Origin: Thermaerobacter marianensis DSM 12885
GTDB taxonomy: Bacteria > Bacillota > Sulfobacillia > Thermaerobacterales > Thermaerobacteraceae
Length of the DNA: 64,000 bases
Direction of reading: 5' to 3'
Assembly (NCBI RefSeq): GCF_000184705.1
Contig: NC_014831.1
Coordinates: 620,001 to 684,000, forward strand
The notes below the pieces were generated by a model. The model saw only the letters and a list, made by a program, of their open reading frames with translations, was not told the origin of the DNA and did not search any database. The translations under genes were made by a program, and so were the position numbers. This document shows, one piece after another, positions 36,227-44,803 of the stretch. Position 1 is the first letter of the stretch; every line of letters begins with the position of its first letter.

Positions 36227-37322
36227 GGCCGGTTCCTCCCTTCGCGGGGACGGGCTCCGGCGCCGCGGCCCGCAGCGGACCCGCGGCCAGGGCCGCGGCT
36301 TCCCGGACGTCCTGGACGAACCGGCGGACGTAGTCGTCGGCCGGGTGCTGGATGATCTCCCGCGGCCGGCCCACCTGGACGATCCGGCCCGCCTGCATGA
36401 TGGCCAGCCGGTCGCCCAGGCGCAGGGCTTCTTGGAGGTCGTGGGTGATGAAGACGATGGTCTTGTGCAACTCCGCCTGCAGGCGCAACAGTTCGTCCTG
36501 CAGCTCGCGGCGGATCAGCGGGTCCAGCCCGCTGAAGGGTTCGTCCATGAGCAGCAGATCGGCGTCCCGGGCCAGGGCGCGGGCGATGCCGACCCGCTGG
36601 CGCATGCCCCCCGACAGGGCGGCGGGGTAGCGGCCGGCCCACTTCTCCAGGCCGACCCGGGCCAGGGCCTCCCGGGCCCGCTGGAGCTGCACCGGGCGCG
36701 GCTCGCCCCGCAGACGCAGGCCGAAGGCCACGTTCTCCAGCACCGTGCAGTGGGGCAGCAGGCCGTAGTGCTGGAACACCATGGCCACCTTGGTGCGGCG
36801 GAAGGCCGTGAGCTGCCGGTCGTCCATGGCGGTGACGTCGTCGCCGTCCACCAGGATGCGCCCGGCCGTGGGTTCCACCAGCCGCAGCAGGCACCGCACC
36901 AGGGTCGACTTGCCGCTGCCGGACAGCCCCATCACCACGAAGATCTCGCCCCGCCGCACGCGGAAGCTGACGTCCCGCACCGCCACCACGGCCCCTCGGG
37001 CTTCCGCCCGCTCCACCGCCTCGGGGTCGTGGACGTCGATGCGCCGGTCGTGGCGGGCGTAGATCTTCCACAGGTTCTGGACGGCCAGCAGAACGGGTGC
37101 GGAGGGATGGGATCCGCCGCCGTCCCGGGCATCGCGACCGCTTGCGGGCAGGGACACGGCCCCGTTGGCGCTGGCGGTGGCGGTGGTCGAACCCGGCGGG
37201 CGGGCGGAGGGCCCGGGGCCGGGAGCGGCCGGCGGCGCCGCCACGGTCGCGGCCGCCGGAAGCGACGAAGCGGTCCGGGATGCCGGCGAGGCCGCCGGCG
37301 GGGGGACTGCCGGTGGCGTCAT
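36216..37322 (-). CDS. opuAA: Glycine betaine ABC transporter ATPase lacking CBS domains
   Basis: 368 aa. A Pro/Ala/Gly-rich extension of about 75 residues precedes the core. Walker A is GLSGSGKST, the Q-loop FQHYGLLPH, signature LSGGMRQRVGIARAL and Walker B LLLMDEPFSGLDP, all OpuAA/ProV-like. Family members normally carry C-terminal CBS domains that sense ionic strength or c-di-AMP; this protein ends soon after the ATPase core (IIQHPADDYVRRFVQDV) and has none. Regulation may have moved to the mRNA, given the upstream riboswitch. The start is 1 base from the opuAC stop. Confidence 0.92.
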   Translation of the reverse strand: MTPPAVPPPAASPASRTASSLPAAATVAAPPAAPGPGPSARPPGSTTATASANGAVSLPASGRDARDGGGSHPSAPVLLAVQNLWKIYARHDRRIDVHDPEAVERAEARGAVVAVRDVSFRVRRGEIFVVMGLSGSGKSTLVRCLLRLVEPTAGRILVDGDDVTAMDDRQLTAFRRTKVAMVFQHYGLLPHCTVLENVAFGLRLRGEPRPVQLQRAREALARVGLEKWAGRYPAALSGGMRQRVGIARALARDADLLLMDEPFSGLDPLIRRELQDELLRLQAELHKTIVFITHDLQEALRLGDRLAIMQAGRIVQVGRPREIIQHPADDYVRRFVQDVREAAALAAGPLRAAAPEPVPAKGGTGLVP

Positions 37323-37323
37323 C

Positions 37324-38451
37324 TCAGTTCACCTCCTCGAGAGCCGCGTTGACGCGGTCCCGCACCTCCGCCGGCACCCACTGCTCCCAGTCGCGGTAGG
37401 TCCGGAGGAACCAGACGGCCGCGTCGGCGGGCTCGGCCTTCTCGTCCTCCATGTAGGCCAGGGCGGCCGCCGTCTGCTCCAGGGTGGTGTCGTACTTCTT
37501 CAGGAAGTCGACCACCTCGGGCGCCATCGCTTCCAGCTCGGCGTTGGCTGCCACCAGCACCTGGCTGGGCGGGTAGGCGCACGCCTTGTCGGATTCCCAG
37601 CAGGCGTCGGTGTAGGCCGGTTCTTCCAGGCGGATCAGCTCGTACTTGCCGGTGACCCAGGTGGGCTCCCAGTAGTAGCCCACCCAGGGCTTGCCCTGCT
37701 GGTAGGCGGTGGTGATGGACGTGTTGAGCCCGGCCTCGGAGCCGGGATTGAAGGCGGTGAAGCGGTCGTCCAGGCCGTAGGCCGCGAGCTTCTGGGCGTT
37801 GATGTCCGAGCACACCCAGCCCGTGGGGCAGTTGTAGAACCGGCCCTTGCCGGGCTCCGAGGGATCCTCGAAGAGCTGCCAGTAGCGCTCCAGATCCTGC
37901 ACCGAGCGCAGGTCGGGCGCCATGGGCTCGATGCCGCGCCGGGGGTCGCCCTTGACCACGTAGGCGGGCACGTACCAGCCCTGGGGCGCTTCGGGGTAGT
38001 TCGGGCCCAGGTCCAGGACCTGGCCCGCGTCCAGGGCCTTCTGCCAGGCCTCGCGGATGTTGTCGGGCCACATCTCCATGGTGATGTGGACGCTGCCGTC
38101 CTGCAGACCCTGGAGGATGGGGATGGTGTCGCCGAACTTGTAGTCGACGGGGTAGCCGTAGCCGTGCTCGATGATGAACCCGGCGATGCGGTTGTGGACC
38201 TGGACGCTGTCCCAGCTGAAGTCGCCGAAGACCAGGGTGGGCTTCCCGCCGGAACCGCCGGCGGGGCCGCCGCCTGCGCTACCCCCGCCGGAGCCGCCAT
38301 CGCCGCTGCCGGATCCGCCGGGCCCACCGGCGCCGGTGCCGCAGCCTGCAGCCAGAAGGAGCACCAACAGGGTCAACGAGGATAGGGCCCATCGAAGGAC
38401 CCGCGGGGCGTGCCGGCGGCTGCCCGCCGCCCGCCGTGCCGCGGTCTTCAC
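37324..38451 (-). CDS. opuAC: Glycine betaine-binding lipoprotein
   Basis: 375 aa from GTG at 38451 after GGAGGGAGG. A lipoprotein signal with lipobox LLAAGC (C37) is followed by a Gly/Ser-rich tether to about residue 70. The binding domain has GDFSWDSVQVHNRIA, MEMWPDN and WVGYYWEPTWV, the aromatic residues that form the quaternary-amine cage in OpuAC/ProX. It captures glycine betaine, choline or proline betaine outside the membrane. First gene of the osmoprotection operon, read through the c-di-AMP riboswitch. Confidence 0.92.
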   Translation of the reverse strand: MKTAARRAAGSRRHAPRVLRWALSSLTLLVLLLAAGCGTGAGGPGGSGSGDGGSGGGSAGGGPAGGSGGKPTLVFGDFSWDSVQVHNRIAGFIIEHGYGYPVDYKFGDTIPILQGLQDGSVHITMEMWPDNIREAWQKALDAGQVLDLGPNYPEAPQGWYVPAYVVKGDPRRGIEPMAPDLRSVQDLERYWQLFEDPSEPGKGRFYNCPTGWVCSDINAQKLAAYGLDDRFTAFNPGSEAGLNTSITTAYQQGKPWVGYYWEPTWVTGKYELIRLEEPAYTDACWESDKACAYPPSQVLVAANAELEAMAPEVVDFLKKYDTTLEQTAAALAYMEDEKAEPADAAVWFLRTYRDWEQWVPAEVRDRVNAALEEVN

Positions 38452-38508
38452 GCAACGACCTCCCTCCGCGGCAGGCCACGGGGGGCGCGGGGGAACGAAG
38501 GTGCCGGC

Positions 38509-38531
38509 GGGTTCCGGGGGTGGTGGAACCC
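38509..38531 (-). terminator. Candidate expression-platform hairpin of the c-di-AMP riboswitch
   Basis: GGGTTCC (38509-38515) and GGAACCC (38525-38531) form a GC-rich stem, extended by flanking CCGGC/GCCGG-type bases, between the aptamer and opuAC. On the minus strand a partly T-rich stretch follows. Its competition with the aptamer was not resolved. Confidence 0.4.
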
Positions 38532-38587
38532 GGCCGCCAAGGGGGACAGGGTAGGCAGGAAATGGCGTGCATGCAACGCCCGCGTGC

Positions 38588-38815
38588 CTACGGGGTTAGC
38601 TGACGGGCTCGGGCCGGGCTCGCCCTATCCCGGAGTCGCCGCGGTGCCGGGGACCGGAACGGCGGCGCTGGCGGCGGCCCCTGGCGGCCTGGTACAGGCC
38701 GACCCAGGGAGCCTCAGCGGCGCCGGATCCGGCGGGTGGCAGCGGCCGCGGCGGCCGGGAATTCGCCCCAAAGACGGTTCCCCCGCGCCCCTGGAGGGGG
38801 CTTCGGCCTGCCAGT
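38588..38815 (-). promoter_or_regulatory. c-di-AMP riboswitch (ydaO/yuaA class)
   Basis: Read on the minus strand, the leader contains GGGGGAACCGTCTTTGGGG followed by CGAATTCCCGG near the 5' end. Near the 3' end it has CGAGCCCGTCAGCTAACCCC and then GTAGGC. These are the two highly conserved blocks of the ydaO class, which binds cyclic di-AMP and usually switches off osmolyte uptake, potassium uptake and cell-wall genes. It lies between a strong promoter (38835-38862) and opuAC. The exact aptamer ends are approximate. Confidence 0.85.
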
Positions 38816-38821
38816 TTGGAT

Positions 38822-38862
38822 TTGTGTGCACAATATTATATGAATGTTGCGTCCTTGTGCAA
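38822..38862 (-). promoter_or_regulatory. Strong promoter of the opu operon with palindrome near +1
   Basis: On the minus strand, -35 TTGCAC (plus 38857-38862), a 16-base spacer and a perfect -10 TATAAT (plus 38835-38840) precede the riboswitch leader. The palindrome TTGTGTGCACAA (38822-38833) sits just downstream of the -10, at the expected start site, where a dimeric repressor could act. Confidence 0.75.
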
Positions 38863-38912
38863 GGATGATTTTGCCCCCCAGGGCCAACCAGGGCACGAAC
38901 GGGGCTCCTCCC

Positions 38913-40160
38913 TCAAGCGGTGCGGCCCGAGCTGCCCGCCCCGCCGGCGGCCGTTGCCCCGCCGGGAACGTAGACCCAGAAGCTCTCTTCGGAAAACAGC
39001 CGGGCGAAGCGCCGGGCCATCTCCGGGTCCTTCTCCAGCCGTTCGTCCCAGCCGGCCGTCTGGGACCGGTGGGAGCGGAAGGCCGCTTCCTTGAGCGGAC
39101 GCACCGGCTCGATGGATACCGTCACCACCGGCAGGCCGGGGTCCGCATCGCGGGCGGGTCCCTTGACGAAGAGCAGCCGGGGGCGGGCGGGGCCCAGGCC
39201 GGTCACGGCGTCCACCGTGGCGGCGCCCACCGCGTTGTGGTCGGGGTGACCGCCCAGCTCGGGGTGGAAGGTGATCACCGTGGTGGCGCCCGTCTCCTCC
39301 AGGATGGCCCGGATGCGGCGGGCTAGCTCGGCCCGGTCCCGGAACTCCACGGTCTTGTCCCAGACGCCCAGCACCCGGACGTCACGGACGCCCACCGCGG
39401 CCATGGCCTGGCGCAGCTCGGCGGCCCGCAAGGGGCCCAGCGACTCCCGGTGGGCGATGGGCGGCCGGCCCACCCGGCGGCCCATCTGGCCGGCGGTGAC
39501 GCAGACCATGGTCACGCCGATGCCCTGGTGGACGGCCAGGGCCATGGTGCCGGCGGCGCCGAAGGACTCGTCGTCGGGGTGGGCCAGCACCACCACCAGG
39601 TGCCGGTCCCAGGGGGCCGGGACGCCGCCGGCCAGGTCGGCCGGACTCCGCGGCGCCTCCGGGGCCGCCGGTTCCACCGAGCTCGGGGTCGGCAGGATGG
39701 GGGAAGGGCCCGCGGCCGGAGCCGGGGGGCGCCCCATGGGAGCCGGCGCACCACCCCCGCGCGCTTGGAGGCCCGGCTCGCCGGCGGCCGCGGTGACCGT
39801 ACCTTGTGCTCCGGCCTCCTCGGCCACCGTTTCGATGGGGAAGGGCGCGCGGCCGATCTCCAACACCACCGTCAGCCGGTCCTCGGCATCGCGGCCCTCC
39901 AGGAGGATGCGACCGGGTTCTTGCTGCCAGTGGGTCAGGCCCTCGGCGTAGACCCAGCCGCCCGCCACCCGCAGGCCCGCCCGGTACGGGCCGCGGCCGC
40001 GGATGGCGGCCTCTTCCAGCCGGATCTTCACGTTGCGGGCGAAGGCGCCGAACCCGCCCTGGGTGTAGGCGCCATGGGTGGTCTCCAGATGCAGGTAGAC
40101 TTCGTTCCCCACAAAATCTTGCAAAGCCCGCTGGACGCGGGCCGGTTCGATGGCCTCCAT
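38913..40160 (-). CDS. Fused YojF (DUF1806) and BshB-type bacillithiol deacetylase
   Basis: 415 aa from ATG at 40160 after GCAGGAGG. Residues 1-110 match the small YojF family (VYLHLETTHGAYTQGGFGAF, GGWVYAEGLTHW). A Pro/Ala-rich linker (about 110-185) leads to a PIG-L-type deacetylase: AHPDDES at 193-199 and HPDH at 305-308 supply the zinc ligands and catalytic aspartate. BshB removes the acetyl group from GlcNAc-malate in bacillithiol synthesis. In Bacillus, yojF and yojG (bshB2) are separate neighbouring genes; here they form one polypeptide. bshA and bshC are not in the window. Confidence 0.88.
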   Translation of the reverse strand: MEAIEPARVQRALQDFVGNEVYLHLETTHGAYTQGGFGAFARNVKIRLEEAAIRGRGPYRAGLRVAGGWVYAEGLTHWQQEPGRILLEGRDAEDRLTVVLEIGRAPFPIETVAEEAGAQGTVTAAAGEPGLQARGGGAPAPMGRPPAPAAGPSPILPTPSSVEPAAPEAPRSPADLAGGVPAPWDRHLVVVLAHPDDESFGAAGTMALAVHQGIGVTMVCVTAGQMGRRVGRPPIAHRESLGPLRAAELRQAMAAVGVRDVRVLGVWDKTVEFRDRAELARRIRAILEETGATTVITFHPELGGHPDHNAVGAATVDAVTGLGPARPRLLFVKGPARDADPGLPVVTVSIEPVRPLKEAAFRSHRSQTAGWDERLEKDPEMARRFARLFSEESFWVYVPGGATAAGGAGSSGRTA

Positions 40161-40227
40161 CGCATGCCTCCTGCCTCGGGACGCCGCCGCGGAACGGGCG
40201 GCCGGATTCCGACCCTAACATCCTTCG

Positions 40228-41730
40228 TCACCGTTGGGGCGGCTCCTCTCGCGGCAGGGCGGGCACCGAGGCCGCGGTGACCTCATGGGGTCGGGCCGGG
40301 GCGGAGCCCGGGGCGGGCCGGCACGCCGGTTCGTCCGCCCGGTGGACGGGGGCGCGGCGACCCACGGCCACCACCAGCGCCACGGCGCCTGCGGCCAGCA
40401 CGGTGACCGGGTCGAGGGCTTCGCCCAGCCCGGCCCGGGCCGCCAGGAGGGTGAGGAACGGCTGAAGCAGCTGCAGCTGGCTCGTCCGCGCCACCCCGGC
40501 GAGGGACATGGCCCGGTACCACAGGACGAACGCGGCGAACTGCGTGACGACGCTGATGTAGAACCAGGCCAGCCAGGCCGGCCAGGCCGGCAGGACGGGG
40601 CTGCCGGCGGGGATGCCCGGGCCGGGCGGCGACGCCGGGCCGAGCCTCGGGGCCGCGCCAGGACCCGCGTAGGTGCCGGCTGGGGGTGCGATCCCGGGAT
40701 GGACCAGAGCCGGCCCGGCGGCCGCCAAGGTGACGGGCAGGGCCACCCAGAGCCCCCAGGCGATGGGGAGGAACCCGCCGTGCCGCCGGGCCAGCCGCCC
40801 GCCCTCGCCGTGGCCGGCGGCGGCGGCGACGATGGCGGCCAGCAGCCACAGGTCGCCGTGTTGCAGGCGGCCGGCGCCCATGTGCAATGCAAAGCCCACC
40901 ACCACGGCGCTGCCCGTCAGGGCGGCCCACCAGAAGCGGGCCGACGGGCGCTCGCCCGCCCGCCAGGTGGCGTATCCCGACGTCAGTAGCGGCAGCAGGC
41001 CGAGCAGGACGGCACCGTGGGACGCGGGCACCTGGGCCAGGGCCAGGGTCGAGAGCCAGGGGAAGGCGGTGACGGTACCGGCCGCGACCAGGAGGACCGA
41101 CGGCCAGTCCTCCCGTGGGGGCAGCCAGCCCGGCCCCGGCGCCGCCGCCGTCCCTTCCGTCACCGCCGCTTCCGGCGCCGCCCGCGGCCCAGACCCGGCG
41201 GGGGCATCCGCGCGGCCCGGGCCCCGGGCCCCCCGGGCGAAGCCCGCACAGGCGGCGACCAGCGCTGCGGCCAGAGCCGCCCCCGCCGCCCGGCCGGGGC
41301 CGACCAGCTCCGGCGGCAGGGCTTCCAAGGCGAGGCGGGTGGCCGGCAGGGTGAGGCTGAACAGGGCCACGGCCCCAAGTCCCAGGGCGGCACCCAGGAG
41401 GCTGGCGGCGGGGAGGGGACGGCCCGTGGGCGGGCCGGGACGGTCCGCAGCCCACGGGCCGGGGCGCTGCCGGCCGCGGCCGGGCCCGCCCAGCGCCCGC
41501 CGGCCGGGGGCCTGCCCACCGGTGGGGTGCCGGCCGGGCGCCTGCCTACCGGCGTGCGGCCGGCCGGGGCCGGGGAAGGGATCGCCTGGGCGGTCGTGCA
41601 GGGAGCAGCCGCGCGCCAGCGCACCTTCCCGGGCCTGCGGAAGGCCGCCCAGCCATCGCCGAGGCCAGGATTGGCTTCGTACGGGGCCTGGAAGCCCGAT
41701 CGGGCCGAGGCCTTGCCGCGGTGCGCCCAC
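40228..41730 (-). CDS. DMT-superfamily (EamA) transporter, start uncertain
   Basis: The frame is open for 500 codons to a GTG at 41730. Only the part after about residue 105 (ASLLGAALGLGAVALFSLTLPATR) resembles a protein: about ten membrane segments in two EamA halves, with LAQVPASHGAVLLGLLPLLTSG in the first and LWYRAMSLAGVARTSQLQLLQP in the second. The N-terminal 100 residues are Pro/Gly/Arg repeats encoded partly by a 30-bp tandem repeat, and no good start lies near the first membrane segment. It probably exports metabolites. The C-terminal tail carries a 12-mer copy (40325-40336). Confidence 0.7.
   Translation of the reverse strand: MGAPRQGLGPIGLPGPVRSQSWPRRWLGGLPQAREGALARGCSLHDRPGDPFPGPGRPHAGRQAPGRHPTGGQAPGRRALGGPGRGRQRPGPWAADRPGPPTGRPLPAASLLGAALGLGAVALFSLTLPATRLALEALPPELVGPGRAAGAALAAALVAACAGFARGARGPGRADAPAGSGPRAAPEAAVTEGTAAAPGPGWLPPREDWPSVLLVAAGTVTAFPWLSTLALAQVPASHGAVLLGLLPLLTSGYATWRAGERPSARFWWAALTGSAVVVGFALHMGAGRLQHGDLWLLAAIVAAAAGHGEGGRLARRHGGFLPIAWGLWVALPVTLAAAGPALVHPGIAPPAGTYAGPGAAPRLGPASPPGPGIPAGSPVLPAWPAWLAWFYISVVTQFAAFVLWYRAMSLAGVARTSQLQLLQPFLTLLAARAGLGEALDPVTVLAAGAVALVVAVGRRAPVHRADEPACRPAPGSAPARPHEVTAASVPALPREEPPQR
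41499..41575. repeat. 30-bp tandem repeat, about 2.6 copies
   Basis: Units beginning GCCGGCCGGG start at 41499, 41529 and 41559. The first two span 30 bases each with a handful of differences, and the third is partial. They fall in the doubtful N-terminal part of the DMT transporter frame. Confidence 0.7.
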
Positions 41731-42159
41731 GGGTCACCCACCCCACCGGCCCGGGGACGGGACCTGCCGGCTGCGGGCCGGTATCCCACCCTACGCCGCG
41801 GGGCGGTGGGGCGTGCGCCCCGGCGCTTCCCTTGGGCGGATGCCCCGGGGCCCAGCGGGCCGCGGGTGCAGGGCAGGCGGAAGACCGTGCCCGGCGGGCC
41901 CGGGTTCAGGGGGACCCGGGCCCGCCGGTTCAGCGCCGCACGGAGGTGGGGGCCGGCCTCCTCGGAACGGTGCAGGTCGGTCCGGGCCGCGGCCAGGTCG
42001 ACGGGGACGCCCGGCAGCTGCAAGGTGGCCAGGGGCGGGACGACCGCGTTGGCCTCGATACGGCGGATGTGCCCGCGCGGCGCCGCCCCCCTTTCCGCCT
42101 TCGGAAGGGAAGCGAGCCCGGGCCCAGGTTTCTTCGTTGCCACCCCTGGGACGGCGGGT
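41731..42159. other. Spacer between the transporter and zur; no supported gene
   Basis: About 430 bases with open but low-complexity frames on both strands. One minus-strand frame (RRIEANAVVPPLATLQLPGV) looks weakly protein-like and could be a relic, but it has no recognisable domain. No terminator or promoter could be assigned. Confidence 0.35.
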
Positions 42160-42600
42160 TCAGCCGGCCTGCTGGCACCCGCTGCAGTAGCCGTACACCT
42201 CGAAGGTGTGGCCCAGCACCCGGAAGCCCGGATCCTGGGAAGGGACGGCCTGCAGGGTGGCGGTGGGGCACCACTCGACGCAGAAGGACTTCCCGCAGAC
42301 CACGCAGACGAAGTGGTGATGGTGGCGGTCGTCGCCCTGGTACTCGAAGCGGGTGCCGTCCCGCCCCTGCAGGTTCACCGGGCTGACCAGCCCGCAGCGG
42401 GTCAGCACCGTCAGATTGCGGTAGACGGTGTCCACGCTGACGCGGGGGTGGCGGGCGCGGACGGCGTCGGTCACCTCCCGGGCCGTGACGGGACGCCCCG
42501 CGCCCATCACCGCCTTGAGGATCTCCAGCCGCTGGGGCGTCACCTTCAGGCCCCGCTCCTTCAGCCGCTGGACCGCCCGCTGAAAGCTCACGTCCCACAC
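42160..42600 (-). CDS. zur: Fur-family metalloregulator, probably Zur
   Basis: About 146 aa; GTG at 42600 fits the GGGGAG site best, TTG at 42606 is the alternative. The winged helix (KVTPQRLEILKAV, SVDTVYRNLTVL) is followed by the metal-binding dimer domain with HHHHFVCVVCG (first CxxC) and CSGC near the C-terminus, the structural zinc site. Two further cysteines lie in KSFCVEWC. The divergent znuCBA operon and a zinc-box-like half-site between them point to Zur rather than Fur or PerR. It represses zinc uptake when zinc-loaded. Confidence 0.87.
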   Translation of the reverse strand: MWDVSFQRAVQRLKERGLKVTPQRLEILKAVMGAGRPVTAREVTDAVRARHPRVSVDTVYRNLTVLTRCGLVSPVNLQGRDGTRFEYQGDDRHHHHFVCVVCGKSFCVEWCPTATLQAVPSQDPGFRVLGHTFEVYGYCSGCQQAG

Positions 42601-42793
42601 CCCCAAGCTCTCCCCTTCAGACCGCCAGGGCGGCAGAAACCCGGAAGATTCCGAACTGAAGCCTCCGGCAATCCTGCTTAGAATCTATCCTTGTGGGCGA
42701 AGGGTGTCAAAACCGCGCAAGCCGTTCCTCCAGGTCTCCGGGTCTCCGGGTCCGGTGCTGCCGGCGGTGCCGGCCGGGCGCCGGGCGGCTCCC

Positions 42794-42843
42794 TTGACAG
42801 CGCCGCCGCTGGCCGTCTATTACTAATTAGGAATATTACGATT
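42794..42843 (+). promoter_or_regulatory. znuCBA promoter with candidate Zur half-site
   Basis: TTGACA (42794-42799), an 18-base spacer and TATTAC (42818-42823) precede the znu genes. The conserved zinc-box half ATTACGATT lies at 42835-42843, just downstream of the expected start; its partner half is degenerate (AATTAGGAAT region). This is a rare AT-rich patch. Zur repression is inferred from the divergent fur-family gene. Confidence 0.6.
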
Positions 42844-42902
42844 CACGACCTGCCGGTTCGCATTCCGTGAACCCAGGTCGGGGCGCAGGGGAGGCGGTCG
42901 CC

Positions 42903-43775
<873 letters not shown>

Positions 43776-43806
43776 GGGCGGGACCGCGGCGGCGGCCCTT
43801 GCGCGC

Positions 43807-43834
43807 GGGCGGCGGGCGGCGGGCGGCGGGCGGC
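43807..43834. repeat. GGGCGGC tandem repeats
   Basis: Four copies of a 7-base unit (GGGCGGC) lie in the 136-base znuC-znuB spacer. GACGTTCGG is also repeated twice shortly before znuB. Simple slippage could vary spacer length. Confidence 0.55.
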
Positions 43835-43911
43835 GCGGAGGAAACCATCGGTGACGTTCGGGCACCGCATGTCGGCGACGTTCGGACCACGGACGAGAGG
43901 ACGATGACCCC

Positions 43912-44787
43912 ATGGGTGGAGGGACGGCGTGGCCGGCCGGCGCGGGAGGGCTCGCGGGCCTGGCCGGTCTGGCCGGCATGTTCCAGTACGACTTCATGGT
44001 CCGTGCTCTGGCGGCCGGCACCCTGGTGGGGCTTCTGGCGCCGGTGGTGGGGACGTTCCTGGTGCTGCGGCGCCTGTCGCTGATGGGCGACGCCCTGGCC
44101 CACGTGGCCCTGGCCGGGCTGGCCGGCGGTCTCTGGCTCGGGGTGTACCCCACCGGGGCGGCCCTGGGTTTGGCGGTGGCCGCCGGCGCGGCCATGGAAG
44201 CGTTGCGGGCCCGCTACCGCCGCCACGGTGAGCTGGCCGTGGCCATCACCCTCTCCTCGGCCGTGGCCCTGGCGGCCGTGTTCTTCAGCATGGGCGGGAC
44301 GGCCGGCATCGACCTCTTGGCCTACCTGTTCGGCAGCGTGCTCACCGTCACCCCCGCCGACGTGACCCTGACTGGGGCGCTGACCCTGGCGGTGCTGGGC
44401 GTGGTGGCGGCGCTGTACCGGGACCTGGTGGCGGTCACCCTGGACGAAGAGCTGGCCCGGGTGGCGGGCCTGCCCGTCCGCGCGCTCAACGCGCTCTTCA
44501 CCATGATGGCGGCGGCGGCCGTGGCGGCCAGCATGCGGGTGGTGGGGGTCCTGCTGGTCTCGTCCCTCATGGTGCTGCCCGTGGCGGCCAGCCTGCAGGT
44601 GGCCCGCAGCTTCCGGGGCGCCCTGGCGCTGGCCGTCGGGTTCGCCCAGGTGGCCGTCTGGGCCGGGTTGAGCATCGCCTACTGGATGAACCTGCCCCCC
44701 GGCGCCACGGTGGTGCTGGCGGCGGTGGTGCTGCTGCTGGGGGCGCTGGCGGCGCGGCGGCTGTGGCCCGATTTGGGTCCGGCATGA
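43912..44787 (+). CDS. znuB: Zinc/manganese ABC transporter permease ZnuB
   Basis: 291 aa from ATG at 43912. It has about eight membrane segments of the ABC-3 family. MVRALAAGTLVGLLAPVVGTFLVLRRLSLMGDALAHVALAG is the conserved N-terminal block, and RVVGVLLVSSLMVLPVAASLQVA is typical of zinc permeases. The operon order is ATPase, permease, binding protein. Confidence 0.93.
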   Translation: MGGGTAWPAGAGGLAGLAGLAGMFQYDFMVRALAAGTLVGLLAPVVGTFLVLRRLSLMGDALAHVALAGLAGGLWLGVYPTGAALGLAVAAGAAMEALRARYRRHGELAVAITLSSAVALAAVFFSMGGTAGIDLLAYLFGSVLTVTPADVTLTGALTLAVLGVVAALYRDLVAVTLDEELARVAGLPVRALNALFTMMAAAAVAASMRVVGVLLVSSLMVLPVAASLQVARSFRGALALAVGFAQVAVWAGLSIAYWMNLPPGATVVLAAVVLLLGALAARRLWPDLGPA

Positions 44788-44803
44788 GATGACAGGAGGG
44801 GTC

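Noticed and set aside
38625-38831. A 68-codon minus-strand ORF starting right after the opu promoter
   Set aside because: It falls inside the c-di-AMP riboswitch aptamer and is Pro/Ala-rich without a binding site.
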